A stretch of 64,000 bases of DNA from Bhargavaea cecembensis DSE10. GTDB lineage: Bacteria > Bacillota > Bacilli > Bacillales_A > Planococcaceae. The notes beneath the pieces are model-generated. The model was not told the origin of the DNA. It saw only the letters and a list, made by a program, of their open reading frames with translations, and did not search any database. Made by a program: the position numbers and the translations under genes. The DNA is taken from positions 1 to 64,000 of the forward strand of contig NZ_AOFT01000001.1 of the NCBI RefSeq assembly GCF_000348905.1. The letters are read 5' to 3'. This document shows positions 1-8,708 of the stretch, one piece after another; the stretch's first letter is position 1, and the number at the start of each line of letters is the position of its first letter.

Positions 1-7
1 GTTTTTA

Positions 8-1015
8 TTACCAGATTCCAATGATGTAGTACACAACAAGCGCCACCAGCCCGACCGGTACACCGAACCTGGCCCATTCGCCGCTGGTGATCCGGAGTTT
101 GCCTGCGGAGATGATGTTCGGGATGTTCCCGGGGATCAGCATCCCTCCGCTGATGAGGAGGCCGAGAAGGATTGCCCGGATGGCATCATACTGCATGAGC
201 GGACTGATCTCGGCGGCAGCCAGCGTGGCGTTGTCGAGGACGGCGGACAGCATATTCATCCAGTAGAGCGTGCCCGGTGCGACATCGGTGAGATGCTCGC
301 GGATCAGCGGTTCAAATCCGGCGCCAAGCATTGTCAATGCCATGATGAACACATACACTTTGAACGAGCGGGTGAAGATCGACGATACCGGCTCGGGCGG
401 CGGAGGAGTGCCGCCCGCCTCTTTTTCCGGCGGGTCGACCCAGACGGCCGCGAGAATTCCGAACATCAGGATGGCAGTGAGAACGTCCAGGCCGATCAGA
501 TTAAAGAGAAACGAAAACTCGGCATCCAGCTTCTGCACCGTGATGGTGGAGAGGGGCTCGCCGATCGGGGTGAGTGCGGCACCGAGCCCGATCGAATAGC
601 ATGCCAGGATGACGAGCCTGATTTCGGAACGCCGGGCAAGCCCCAATGTGCCGGTCACCGTGACGAGCACAAGTGCCGCGATGATGGCGGTGATGACGCT
701 CGAGACGAGCCCAAGCAGGATGACAAGCAGCGTATAAAGAAGCCGGTCAGGCATCACTTTCCGGAGCAAGCGGATGCCGCCCGTAAGCTGCCGGTAAAAC
801 AGGCGGAAGACGATGCCGGCGACAAGCACGGTCAGCGTGATCGGCAGCGGATCGGCAAAGGCCTGTCCGAGCAGTTCGCGATTCATCATGCCGCCTGTGA
901 TCGCCGCGGCGATTCCCATGACGAGGAGGAACAGTTCCAGCTGCCGCTCGATGGGCTTTACGGCAAACGGCAGGACAAGGACAAGCAGGAGAATGATCAG
1001 GAGGCCGGTGGTCAC
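8..1015 (-). CDS. DUF1646 family multi-pass membrane transporter
   Basis: This 335-residue protein is almost entirely hydrophobic, with about nine to ten membrane segments and one hydrophilic, proline-rich loop near residues 194-210. The stretch LGAALTPIGEPLS (about 145-157) resembles the conserved loop of the DUF1646 family, which belongs with the ArsB/NhaD-like ion transporters. The likely role is cation or anion transport across the cytoplasmic membrane; the substrate cannot be read from sequence. The start is a GTG preceded at seven bases by AAGGAGC. The gene points away from the chromate transporter genes and appears to be a single-gene unit. Its 3' end lies at the window edge, but the stop codon is present. 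Confidence 0.75.
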   Translation of the reverse strand: MTTGLLIILLLVLVLPFAVKPIERQLELFLLVMGIAAAITGGMMNRELLGQAFADPLPITLTVLVAGIVFRLFYRQLTGGIRLLRKVMPDRLLYTLLVILLGLVSSVITAIIAALVLVTVTGTLGLARRSEIRLVILACYSIGLGAALTPIGEPLSTITVQKLDAEFSFLFNLIGLDVLTAILMFGILAAVWVDPPEKEAGGTPPPPEPVSSIFTRSFKVYVFIMALTMLGAGFEPLIREHLTDVAPGTLYWMNMLSAVLDNATLAAAEISPLMQYDAIRAILLGLLISGGMLIPGNIPNIISAGKLRITSGEWARFGVPVGLVALVVYYIIGIW

Positions 1016-1163
1016 GTCGATTGCTCCTTTGCTTCAGGCTATTTGCCATCTTATGAAGCGGAGCGGAAGGACATGTCCGCATAAATCGACACTCCCATGT
1101 TCCGATTGCTCTGATTTTTCGTTATACTAAATACTAGTTTTGAGAAATGAGTTGATGCTGCAC

Positions 1164-1709
1164 ATGAATAAAGATCTGTTCATTGCGTTTTTCCGGGCCG
1201 GGATGCTCGGTTATGGGGGCGGCCTTTCCGCCATCCCGCTTATGAAAAGGGAAGTCGTGGACCGGTACAAATGGATGGACGACGATGAATTCTCGGACGT
1301 TCTGGCGCTGGCGAACACGCTCCCCGGACCGGTCAACACCAAGCTGTCCGGCTATATCGGCTGGCGGCTGAACCGCTGGCCGGGGATGCTGACGAGCCTG
1401 GCTGCAACGGTCCTGCCGACCGCTTTCCTGATGGTCGTTTTGCTGACGCTGCTGAATGCATTCAAGGACAAGCCGTGGGTACAGGGGATGGCAAGAGGGG
1501 TCATCCCGATCGCGGGTGTCATGATTGGGGTGCTGGCAATCGACTTCCTGAAAAAAGCAGGCGTCGGCCTCGGATGGCCGCTGACCGTGGTCCTTGTTGT
1601 GGCGAGCCTTGCGCTCACTGAGTTCGCGGGTGTCCATCCGGCGATCATCATCGCCGTCCTGATTCTGTCCGCCTTTATCCCATGGAAGAGGAAGGGGGAT
1701 GCGTCATGA
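1164..1709 (+). CDS. Half-size chromate transporter, first subunit
   Basis: This encodes a roughly 181-residue membrane protein of the CHR family. The N-terminal signature FFRAGMLGYGGGLSAIPLMKREVVD and the NTLPGPVNTKLSGYIG segment are typical of the half-length chromate/anion transporters that work as a pair. In Bacillus subtilis the paired genes are ywrB and ywrA and export chromate; that function is inferred here. The gene overlaps the next CHR gene by four bases (ATGA), so the two are translationally coupled. The start is uncertain: ATG codons at 1155 and 1164 and a TTG at 1140 are in frame, and none has a strong ribosome site. I chose 1164 because family members usually begin a few residues before the first membrane segment. 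Confidence 0.85.
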   Translation: MNKDLFIAFFRAGMLGYGGGLSAIPLMKREVVDRYKWMDDDEFSDVLALANTLPGPVNTKLSGYIGWRLNRWPGMLTSLAATVLPTAFLMVVLLTLLNAFKDKPWVQGMARGVIPIAGVMIGVLAIDFLKKAGVGLGWPLTVVLVVASLALTEFAGVHPAIIIAVLILSAFIPWKRKGDAS

Positions 1710-2242
1710 TGCTTTACTGGCAGGTTTTCTGGGCGCACTTTACATCCAACCTTCTCGGCTACGGCGGCGGGCCCGCAACGATTCCGCTCCTGCAGCACGA
1801 GGTGGTCGACCGGTACGGCTGGATGACCAACGGGGAATTCAGCGAAATCGTGGCGCTCGGCAACGGGCTTCCCGGGCCGATTGCGACGAAGATGGCCGCG
1901 TATATCGGCTACGACGTCGCCGGAATTCCGGGTGCTTTCATTGCGCTGTTCGCAACTGTCGCCCCGTCACTGATCCTCATGGTCGTGCTTCTCGGCATCC
2001 TCATGCGGCACAAGGACGCGCCACAGGTCAAGCGGCTGACGAAAGTCGTCCGCCCGACAATTGCCGTGCTACTCGGCGTAATGACGTATGATTTCTTCTT
2101 CGACTCGTTCACCGGATCGGGCTGGATCCACACACTCATCCTGATCGTCGCAGGCTACGTCCTGCTCGAGGTCCGCAAAGTCAGCCCGACCTGGGTCGTC
2201 CTCGGCGCGCTTCTCTACGGCGCCATCTTCCTCGGCGGCTGA
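1706..2242 (+). CDS. Half-size chromate transporter, second subunit
   Basis: This is the second CHR-family subunit, about 178 residues. It shares the YGGGPATIPLLQHEVVDRYGW and GNGLPGPIATKMAAYIGY signatures with the upstream protein, so the two are related half-transporters expected to form a heteromer in the cytoplasmic membrane. The start at 1706 is supported by GGAAGGGGG about seven bases upstream and by the ATGA overlap with the preceding stop. In-frame upstream codons would extend the protein into the previous gene and are unlikely. A gamma-glutamyltransferase gene follows after 35 bases, an arrangement also seen around ywrA/ywrB/ywrD in Bacillus subtilis. Confidence 0.85.
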   Translation: MMLYWQVFWAHFTSNLLGYGGGPATIPLLQHEVVDRYGWMTNGEFSEIVALGNGLPGPIATKMAAYIGYDVAGIPGAFIALFATVAPSLILMVVLLGILMRHKDAPQVKRLTKVVRPTIAVLLGVMTYDFFFDSFTGSGWIHTLILIVAGYVLLEVRKVSPTWVVLGALLYGAIFLGG

Positions 2243-2277
2243 TTCATCTGCATAATTCAAGAAGGGGGAAATGATCC

Positions 2278-3900
2278 ATGGATTACTTGTATCATCCGTT
2301 CCGCTCACAGCGGCATACGGTATTCGCGAAAAATGGTGTGGTAGCCACAAGCCAGCCGCTTGCGGCACAGGCAGGAATTGAAATCATGCGTCGCGGAGGC
2401 AATGCGATTGATGCTGCCATCGCCTCAGCCGCGGCACTGACCGTTGTCGAGCCGACCAGCAACGGCATCGGCGGGGATGCGTTCGCACTCATCTGGACGG
2501 AAGGCAAGCTGCACGGGCTGAACGCCTCCGGCCCGGCGTCAAAGGCTGCAACCGCCGATAAGGTCAAGGCGCTCGGACACGAGAAGATGCCGGTATTCGG
2601 CGCCGTCCCGGTGACCGTCCCGGGTGCGCCTTCCGCCTGGGCGGAAGTGTCCCGCAGGTTCGGGAAACTGAGCCTATCGGAGACACTCGAGCCCGCGGTG
2701 CGGCTGGCGGAGGAAGGCTATCCGCTTACGCCGATCCTCGGAAAGTACTGGGAAGTGGCCTACAACAAGTTCAAGAACCTTTCCGAAGGCAGCGAAGAAG
2801 AGCGGAAAGCCTTCGAGGCATGGTTTGACACATTCGCCCCGGACGGCCGTCCGCCGAAGACCGGCGAGATGTGGCGTTCCCCCGGGCATGCCGACACGCT
2901 CCGGCAAATCGGAGAGACGGACGGCAGAGCATTCTACGAAGGCCCACTCGCGGAACAGATTGCCGATGCAGTGCAGGCTCACGGCGGATTCTTGAGCAAG
3001 GAAGATCTCGCAGCCTATCAGCCTGAATGGGTGGAGCCGGTGTCTGCGACCTATCGCGGCTACGACGTCTGGGAAATTCCCCCGAACGGCCAGGGCATGG
3101 TCGCCCTCATGGCGATGAACATCCACTCGGCAACCGGCAAGCAGCCGGTTTATGGGGAAGCCGAAACGCTCCACCGCCAGATCGAGGCGATGAAGCTGGC
3201 GTTCACCGACGGCAAGGCGTTCATCACCCAGCCCGACGACATGCCGGTCGAAACGGCGCACCTTCTGTCAACGGAATATGCGGAAAAACGGGCAGCCGTC
3301 ATCGGCGACCGGGCGATCGATCCGGAGCCGTACGAGCTGCCGAAGGGCGGCACGGTCTATCTGGCTGCGGCCGACGGGGAAGGCAATATGGTGTCCTTTA
3401 TCCAGTCCAATTACATGGGCTTCGGATCCGGGATCGTCGTGCCGGACACGGGCATCGCGCTCCAGAACCGCGGCGCCGACTTCTCGCTTGACCCGGAACA
3501 CCCGAACTACCTGAAGCCGGGCAAGAAGACGTATCATACGATCATTCCCGGCTTCCTCACGAAAGACGGCGAGGCGGTCGGCCCGTTCGGCGTCATGGGC
3601 GGCTACATGCAGCCCCAGGGCCACTTCCAGGTGATCTCGAACACGGTCGACTTCGGGCTGAACCCGCAGGCTGCGCTTGACCAGCCGCGCTGGCAGTGGG
3701 TCGGCGGCAAGACCGTCCAGGTGGAACCGGACTTCCCGCTCCATCTGGCACAGGCTCTCCAGCGGAAAGGCCACGACATCCAGATCGCGACAGACTCCGG
3801 CGGCTTCGGCCGCGGCCAGATTATCTGGCGCAACCCGGAAACCGGCGTGCTTGAAGCCGGAACCGAATCCCGGACCGACGGCTCGATTGCTGTTTGGTAA
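2278..3900 (+). CDS. ywrD: YwrD-type cytoplasmic gamma-glutamyltransferase family protein
   Basis: This 540-residue member of the gamma-glutamyltransferase (Ntn-hydrolase) family keeps the N-terminal block RGGNAIDAAIASAAALTVVEP and the NGIGGDAFA motif. The predicted autocatalytic nucleophile is Thr359 in GGTVYLAAADGEGN. No signal peptide is present, unlike the secreted enzyme encoded at 8747-10525, so this paralogue should act in the cytoplasm. The exact substrate (glutathione or another gamma-glutamyl compound) is unknown. The gene starts with ATG after GAAGGGGGAAATGATCC and lies 35 bases behind the chromate transporter pair, probably in one transcript; glutathione-linked handling of oxidised anions would be a reasonable but unproven link. 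A terminator hairpin follows. Confidence 0.85.
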   Translation: MDYLYHPFRSQRHTVFAKNGVVATSQPLAAQAGIEIMRRGGNAIDAAIASAAALTVVEPTSNGIGGDAFALIWTEGKLHGLNASGPASKAATADKVKALGHEKMPVFGAVPVTVPGAPSAWAEVSRRFGKLSLSETLEPAVRLAEEGYPLTPILGKYWEVAYNKFKNLSEGSEEERKAFEAWFDTFAPDGRPPKTGEMWRSPGHADTLRQIGETDGRAFYEGPLAEQIADAVQAHGGFLSKEDLAAYQPEWVEPVSATYRGYDVWEIPPNGQGMVALMAMNIHSATGKQPVYGEAETLHRQIEAMKLAFTDGKAFITQPDDMPVETAHLLSTEYAEKRAAVIGDRAIDPEPYELPKGGTVYLAAADGEGNMVSFIQSNYMGFGSGIVVPDTGIALQNRGADFSLDPEHPNYLKPGKKTYHTIIPGFLTKDGEAVGPFGVMGGYMQPQGHFQVISNTVDFGLNPQAALDQPRWQWVGGKTVQVEPDFPLHLAQALQRKGHDIQIATDSGGFGRGQIIWRNPETGVLEAGTESRTDGSIAVW

Positions 3901-3920
3901 TTAATTTGATGAATGAGATG

Positions 3921-3947
3921 AACGCCGGCAATCCGCCGGCGTTTTTA
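3921..3947 (+). terminator. Rho-independent terminator after the ywrD-like gene
   Basis: A nine-pair stem AACGCCGGC/GCCGGCGTT with a five-base loop is followed by a T-rich run. It closes the chromate-transporter/ywrD unit. The following 190 bases up to the SpoIIAA-like gene show no coding signal. Confidence 0.8.
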
Positions 3948-4134
3948 ATTGGGACGGAAAAGGGCTGCAGCGGCATTGAGCGGCACCCGAGGGGGAAATG
4001 AGGGCACTCGGTCCGCATTCTGGCGCATTCATCATTGCAGTGGATGCACCCGAATCGCCTCAGCACAATCTGGAGATTAGCGAAAGGAGGGGAAGGGAAG
4101 AAAAGGGGAAACGGAACATTCGGGAGGAGATCAG

Positions 4135-4497
4135 GTGCTGACATTCACAACGAGCATGGATGAACGGACCATCGCATTGAAGTTCGACGGAAGACTGACA
4201 AAAGAAGATGCATTGAAACTGAACGAAGTGATTGCAAGGAAATACGAAGAAGAGGGTTCTTTTAATATCTTCGCGGAGGTCGGTACGGTCGACCTCGCTT
4301 CCATTCCCGATGCGCTCAGAGGCGTTCAATTCGATATAAAACGCCTGATGAGCTTCAATAAAGTTGCCCTTATGAGCGAGCAGAACTGGCTCCAGTTTGC
4401 CGAGGGACTCGGGATGGGCGAAATCGCCAGGCTGAAGACGAGGCATTTCAATCCGGGTGAGTACGACGCGGCGTGGGAGTGGCTGGGAGACGAATAA
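4135..4497 (+). CDS. SpoIIAA-like (STAS-fold) protein
   Basis: This 120-residue acidic protein has the length and alternating strand/helix pattern of the SpoIIAA-like family (Pfam PF11964 type), related in fold to STAS anti-sigma-factor antagonists. The N-terminal ERTIALKFDGRLTKEDALKL and the central FNIFAEVGTVDLASIPDALRGVQFDIKRL blocks support this. The function is unknown; such proteins occur as single genes and are not proven to act on anti-sigma factors. The start is GTG at 4135 with CGGGAGGAG ending six bases upstream. It is monocistronic: terminators lie on both sides. Confidence 0.65.
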   Translation: MLTFTTSMDERTIALKFDGRLTKEDALKLNEVIARKYEEEGSFNIFAEVGTVDLASIPDALRGVQFDIKRLMSFNKVALMSEQNWLQFAEGLGMGEIARLKTRHFNPGEYDAAWEWLGDE

Positions 4498-4506
4498 TGT
4501 GTGGTG

Positions 4507-4543
4507 GAGCAGCTGCAGCTAATTTGCAGCCGCTCTGCTTTAT
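4507..4543 (+). terminator. Probable terminator after the SpoIIAA-like gene
   Basis: The arms GAGC-A-GCTGCA and TGCAGC-C-GCTC pair with one mismatch around a seven-base loop, followed by TGCTTTATT. It is a plausible intrinsic terminator, although the T-tract is short. Confidence 0.6.
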
Positions 4544-4569
4544 TCCGATTTGCGTCGGCACCGGTTCAT

Positions 4570-4632
4570 TTCGCGACTGCAACAGTCGAATTCGCGACCG
4601 CAACTGCTGATTTCACGACCACGACAGTTTCA
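4570..4632. repeat. Three-unit intergenic array with 21-bp period
   Basis: Three consecutive units begin TTCGCGACTGCAAC, TTCGCGACCGCAAC and TTCACGACCACGAC, each exactly 21 bp. The array is flanked by short inverted arms (CCGGTT at 4561 and AACCGG at 4632). It sits between the terminator of the SpoIIAA-like gene and rbsK. The period matches three other arrays in this window with different unit sequences. Confidence 0.8.
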
Positions 4633-4684
4633 ACCGGACATCCGATTCTGGTACGCTAAGAAAAAGTGGAGTAGAGAAGGTGTC

Positions 4685-5566
4685 ATGATGATTACAGTGG
4701 TCGGCAGCATCAATATGGATCTTGTGGTGGGGACGGAGCGGTTTCCGAAACAGGGGGAGACGGTACTCGGAAATCTGCATACGACAGTCCCCGGAGGCAA
4801 GGGGGCCAATCAGGCGGTTGCGGCCTCGCGCCTCGGCGGCAAAGTCGCCATAATCGGGGCGGTCGGCACGGATCCGTTCGGGGATGAACTCGCCGCAAAC
4901 CTGGAGAACGAAGGGATCGACGTCAGCGGCGTAAAGCGGGTGGAAGGCCCGAGCGGCATTGCGAATATCCTGCTTTCGGAAGGCGACAACCGGATCATCG
5001 TCGTGCCGGGTGCCAATCATGGATTGACGCCTGAGGATATCGGAAACTGCGAACAAGTTATCGGTTCAAGCAATCTGATCGTCCTGCAGCTGGAGATTCC
5101 GATTCCGTCCGTTCTCCGCACACTCGAAATCGCCCACAGAAACCGTGTTCCGGTCATCCTGAATCCCGCGCCGGCAGACGGCTTCAGTGATGAATTCCTC
5201 CAATACGAGCCGATACTCACGCCCAACGAGAGTGAAGCGGCGATGATGTTCGGTGAGAACTGGGAACGGGCGCTTGAAGCGCATCCGAACCGGCTGATCG
5301 TAACGCTCGGCCAAAACGGAGCCCGCTATTATGACGGAGAACGTCATGTCCGGGTACCGGGCATCCGGGCAGAAGCAGTCGATACGACCGGAGCCGGCGA
5401 CACGTTCAACGGCGCCCTCGCTGTTGCCCTGGCGGAAGAGATGCCGATGGAAGACGCCATCCGCTTCGCCAACGCGGCTGCCTCGCTGTCCGTCGAACAG
5501 TTCGGTGCCCAGGGCGGCATGCCGGGGCGCAGGAAAACGACGGAGCGGATGAAGGACCATGCATAA
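4685..5566 (+). CDS. rbsK: Ribokinase (PfkB family)
   Basis: This 293-residue PfkB-family carbohydrate kinase phosphorylates ribose to ribose-5-phosphate with ATP. It has the N-terminal GSINMDLVVGTERFP strand with the sugar-binding GGKGANQAVAASRLG motif, and the C-terminal DTTGAGDTFNGAL motif that carries the catalytic Asp and the anion hole. The start ATG at 4685 follows GAGAAGG; a longer in-frame reading from 4550 would run back through the 21-bp repeat array and is rejected. No rbsDACB transport genes or rbsR are adjacent, so the source of ribose is unclear; nucleoside turnover is one option. Confidence 0.9.
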   Translation: MMITVVGSINMDLVVGTERFPKQGETVLGNLHTTVPGGKGANQAVAASRLGGKVAIIGAVGTDPFGDELAANLENEGIDVSGVKRVEGPSGIANILLSEGDNRIIVVPGANHGLTPEDIGNCEQVIGSSNLIVLQLEIPIPSVLRTLEIAHRNRVPVILNPAPADGFSDEFLQYEPILTPNESEAAMMFGENWERALEAHPNRLIVTLGQNGARYYDGERHVRVPGIRAEAVDTTGAGDTFNGALAVALAEEMPMEDAIRFANAAASLSVEQFGAQGGMPGRRKTTERMKDHA

Positions 5567-5573
5567 CCAAAAG

Positions 5574-5606
5574 GAGGCGGCACAGGAAATCCTGTGCCGC
5601 CTCTTT
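5574..5606. terminator. Bidirectional terminator between rbsK and the acetyltransferase gene
   Basis: The long perfect inverted repeat GAGGCGGCACAGGA/TCCTGTGCCGCCTC is followed on the plus strand by TTTCTAT. It lies between the convergent rbsK and acetyltransferase genes and can serve both. Confidence 0.85.
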
Positions 5607-6083
5607 CTATAGTTCTTTTATATACCACGTATCCATCGTCCCGTGCTCGGATCCGTCAAGCGGCCGCTCCAGCTTACGGAAGCCGAGCCGCTCATAGATC
5701 CGATTGGCCACCCGGAGTTTTTCCATCGTTTCAAGGTAGCAGTGCGCATAATGCTCCTTCGCAAAGCCGAGTGCGGTTTCCATCAGCTGCTTTGACATAC
5801 CCTGTCCCTGGGCTTCCGGTTTGATATACAGCTTCTGCAGCTCGCACACGCCCTCATGCTCCCCGAACGGTGCTATCCCGACGCCGCCCAGAACTTCGCC
5901 ATGTTCGTCAACAACCACCCAGTATTTCGAGTCCGGCAGCTTCCGGTAATAGTCCGACAAACTGCTCAGCTGCGGATCAAAATAGGCGGTACCGGGTATG
6001 TCGAGCCCGAACGACTCCAGCGAGCGTTTGATGATTCTCTCGATGGCCGGGTTGTCTTTTGCTTCGATTTCACGGATATTCAT
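5607..6083 (-). CDS. GNAT family N-acetyltransferase
   Basis: This 158-residue protein carries the GNAT acetyl-CoA binding motif in LYIKPEAQGQGMSKQLMETAL (Q/RxxGxG/A pattern) and the later HYAHCYLETM...ANRIYERLGFRK block typical of the fold. It is expected to acetylate a small molecule or protein amine in the cytoplasm; the acceptor cannot be predicted. I chose the ATG at 6083 because GAGGGA lies eight bases upstream; an ATG at 6098 and one at 6140 would only add a poorly conserved tail. The gene is alone, convergent with rbsK. Confidence 0.85.
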   Translation of the reverse strand: MNIREIEAKDNPAIERIIKRSLESFGLDIPGTAYFDPQLSSLSDYYRKLPDSKYWVVVDEHGEVLGGVGIAPFGEHEGVCELQKLYIKPEAQGQGMSKQLMETALGFAKEHYAHCYLETMEKLRVANRIYERLGFRKLERPLDGSEHGTMDTWYIKEL

Positions 6084-6223
6084 GGATTCATCCCTCATTT
6101 TCCTGTCCTGTTTCCAATCTATCTGCTTTATTGACAACATGCAAGGCGGTTTCCGGTTCGGTTCTAATCCCGCCTCCGCATACTTACCTTATAAGAAAGA
6201 CTTCCGGGAAAGGGGCGGGAGAA

Positions 6224-7144
6224 ATGAGGGTGGATGGCGTGTTCTCGGGAGGCGGGCTCAAGGGGCTTGCGCTTGTCGGGGCTTATGAGGAACTGGAGAA
6301 GCAAGGGCTGACGTTCCGGAGGATTGCGGGCACGAGCGCGGGATCGATCCTTGCCGCGTTCATCGCGGCGGGGTTCACATCAAGGGAAATCGCGGATCTG
6401 CTTGCCGAACAGGATTTCAGCGAGCTGCTTGACCGGCGGGCCTCCCTTGTGCCGACGCGCTTCATGAAGTGGCTGAATCTGTATTGGCGGATGGGGCTTT
6501 ACCAGGGGAAGGCACTCGAGGACTGGTTCACGGACCGGCTTCTCGAAAAACAGGTGTATACGTTCGGAGATCTGGAGCCGGGCAGGCTGAAGCTGGTGGC
6601 TTCGGACCTGACAAACGGCAAAATGCTTGTGCTTCCTGACGATCTGGAAAAGTACGGGATTCCGGCGGAGACGTTCCCGGTCGCCCGGGCACTCCGGATG
6701 AGCTGCGGGATTCCGTACTTTTTCGAGCCGGTCCGGCTTTTCACTTCAGGTGGCGAGGCGATTGTCGTTGACGGAGGGGTCCTGAGCAACTTCCCGATGT
6801 GGATCTTTGACGATGAAAAAGGAAAACGGGAACGTCCGGTGATCGGGCTGAAACTGAGCCGCAGCCAGGAGGAGCGGCAGCCGCACCAAATCCATAACGC
6901 GCTCGACCTGTTCGAAGCGCTTTTCTCGACGATGAAAAATGCCCACGATGAGCGGTACATCTCGAGGGAGCATGCCCGTGATGTCGTCTTCATCCCCATG
7001 GACGATGTGAAGGCGACCGACTTTGACATGGACAGGGAACAGATGGAGGCGCTAATGGAAAGGGGCCGGGACAGGACCCGTCTGTTCCTCAAAACTTGGC
7101 GTCATACATCCGTTCCGGGCCGGGCATCCGTGCGGGTGGTGTAA
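6224..7144 (+). CDS. Patatin-like phospholipase
   Basis: This 306-residue protein is a patatin-family serine lipase. The oxyanion motif GGGLKG (9-14), the nucleophile elbow GTSAGS with Ser38, and the catalytic Asp (about 183) in VVDGGVLSNFP are all intact. There is no signal peptide, so it probably acts on membrane lipids from the cytoplasmic side, as for RssA/YlbK-type proteins; the substrate is unknown. The ATG at 6224 follows GGGGCGGGAGAA; upstream in-frame codons would overlap the divergent acetyltransferase promoter. A terminator follows at once, so the gene is monocistronic. Confidence 0.9.
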   Translation: MRVDGVFSGGGLKGLALVGAYEELEKQGLTFRRIAGTSAGSILAAFIAAGFTSREIADLLAEQDFSELLDRRASLVPTRFMKWLNLYWRMGLYQGKALEDWFTDRLLEKQVYTFGDLEPGRLKLVASDLTNGKMLVLPDDLEKYGIPAETFPVARALRMSCGIPYFFEPVRLFTSGGEAIVVDGGVLSNFPMWIFDDEKGKRERPVIGLKLSRSQEERQPHQIHNALDLFEALFSTMKNAHDERYISREHARDVVFIPMDDVKATDFDMDREQMEALMERGRDRTRLFLKTWRHTSVPGRASVRVV

Positions 7145-7157
7145 AAAATAACCAATC

Positions 7158-7196
7158 AAGACGGACGGCAAATGTGATGCGGTCCGTCTTCTATTT
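7158..7196 (+). terminator. Terminator after the patatin-like gene
   Basis: The stem AAGACGGAC/GTCCGTCTT encloses a 15-base loop and is followed by CTATTTAT. Confidence 0.7.
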
Positions 7197-7221
7197 ATGT
7201 CGGGGGAATATAGAAACTAGT

Positions 7222-7250
7222 TTGAAATGAATAAGAAATATGTTTATACT
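7222..7250 (+). promoter_or_regulatory. Sigma-A-type promoter of the YfcC-family gene
   Basis: TTGAAA (7222-7227) and TATACT (7245-7250) are separated by exactly 17 bases. The spacer and the region just downstream contain AT-rich ATGAATAAGAAAT and CATAAATATTCAT sequences that resemble half-operators of the arginine repressor family; that is a weak match. Confidence 0.7.
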
Positions 7251-7297
7251 CATAAATATTCATTTTTATTGACATCGGAGAGGAGACAAAAGGGGAA

Positions 7298-8689
7298 ATG
7301 GAAGAAAGTCATAAGAAAAAACGTTGGGAAATGCCTGATACATATGTCATCCTGTTCGCCGTCCTATTATTGGCGGTGGCTTTGACCTATATCGTACCGG
7401 CCGGTTCATTTGAGCGGGAAACCGTGGAGGGCGTCGAGCGGGTCGTTTCGGGGACCTACAGCCAGACGGAAGGGAATCCGGCGGGCTTTATGGATCTGTT
7501 CCTTGCGCTGCAGCAGGGGATGGTGGAGTCGGCGGACCTGATCTTCCTGGTGCTGTTTGCGGGCGGTGCCTTTGAAATCATTGAACGGAGCGGTGCCATC
7601 CGGGGTGGGATTCTCCGTGCGGTCAATGTGACCAGGGGGAAGGAGTTCTGGCTGATTGCGCTTATTTCCATCCTGTTCGCGCTTGGCGGGGCAGTCGGGG
7701 CAGTCGCAAACTCCGTCATTCCGTTTGTCGCAATCGGGCTGATCATCGCACGCGCCCTGAAGCTGGATGCGCTGGTCGCCGTTGCGATCACGTTCGGTGC
7801 GACATTCGCCGGATTTAATGTCGGCTTCCTGAACCCTTATACAGTCGGGGTGGCGCAGACAATAGCCGACGTTCCGCTGTTTTCCGGGATGGGGCTGCGA
7901 ATCCTTGCGTTTGTCCTGATTGTCGGCGTGACGATCTGGTATACATGGAGGTATGCCAAGGGTGTTTTGAATGATCCGTCGAAAAGCTTGATCGGTGTCC
8001 TCGAAGATCAGAGCCAGGACGGATCTTTGGACGCGCCTTTTACAGGCAGACATAAGCTGATTTTGTCGTTCGCAGGAATCGCACTGGCGTTCTTTGTTTT
8101 TGCGACCATCAAGATGGGCTGGACAATCAATCATATGGCCGCATTCTTCATCTTTATCGGACTGGTTTCGGGTATCATTGCCGGGATGAACTATAATCAG
8201 CTGACCATGGCATTTATGGAAGGCTGCAAAAACCTGGTGTACGGCGCCCTGATCATCGGGGTGGCCAGGGCGATCCTGATCGTCATGGAGAATGCTTACA
8301 TACTGGACACCCTTGTCCATGCTTTGTCGGTTCCGCTGGAAACACTGCCCCCGGTATTGGCCGCGCTCGGAATGTTCGCAGCAAACGGCGCCCTGAATTT
8401 CCTCGTGCCTTCCGGAAGCGGACAGGCGATGATCGCCATGCCAATCCTGACGCCGCTTGCCGACATGCTGGGCATCACCCGGCAAGTTGCGGTCCAGGCT
8501 TTCCAGTTTGGAGACGGATTCACCAACAGTATCTTCCCGACATCCGGACCGCTCATGGCCAGCCTGGCCGTCGCAGGTGTTGCATGGGTCAAGTGGTTTA
8601 AGTGGATGCTGCCGCTGTTCGGCATATGGGTACTGATCGCCGTCGTCATGCTAAGTGTCGGGGTTCTCATGAACTGGGGGCCCATCTGA
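7298..8689 (+). CDS. YfcC family membrane carrier
   Basis: This 463-residue, roughly twelve-segment membrane protein matches the YfcC/C4-dicarboxylate-carrier-like family: MPDTYVILFAVLLLAVALTYIVPAGSFER at the start, the ALGGAVGAVANSVIPF segment, and the C-terminal FLVPSGSGQAMIAMPILTPLAD and GDGFTNSIFPTSGP re-entrant motifs. Family members are thought to carry dicarboxylates, basic amino acids or related solutes; the substrate here is unknown. The ATG at 7298 follows GGAGAGGAGACAAAAGGGG. The gene has its own strong promoter and a terminator shared with the convergent ggt gene. Its neighbour encodes a secreted gamma-glutamyltranspeptidase, so uptake of an amino-acid product is conceivable but only inferred. 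Confidence 0.8.
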   Translation: MEESHKKKRWEMPDTYVILFAVLLLAVALTYIVPAGSFERETVEGVERVVSGTYSQTEGNPAGFMDLFLALQQGMVESADLIFLVLFAGGAFEIIERSGAIRGGILRAVNVTRGKEFWLIALISILFALGGAVGAVANSVIPFVAIGLIIARALKLDALVAVAITFGATFAGFNVGFLNPYTVGVAQTIADVPLFSGMGLRILAFVLIVGVTIWYTWRYAKGVLNDPSKSLIGVLEDQSQDGSLDAPFTGRHKLILSFAGIALAFFVFATIKMGWTINHMAAFFIFIGLVSGIIAGMNYNQLTMAFMEGCKNLVYGALIIGVARAILIVMENAYILDTLVHALSVPLETLPPVLAALGMFAANGALNFLVPSGSGQAMIAMPILTPLADMLGITRQVAVQAFQFGDGFTNSIFPTSGPLMASLAVAGVAWVKWFKWMLPLFGIWVLIAVVMLSVGVLMNWGPI

Positions 8690-8708
8690 ATAGCAGGGAA
8701 GAACATAA

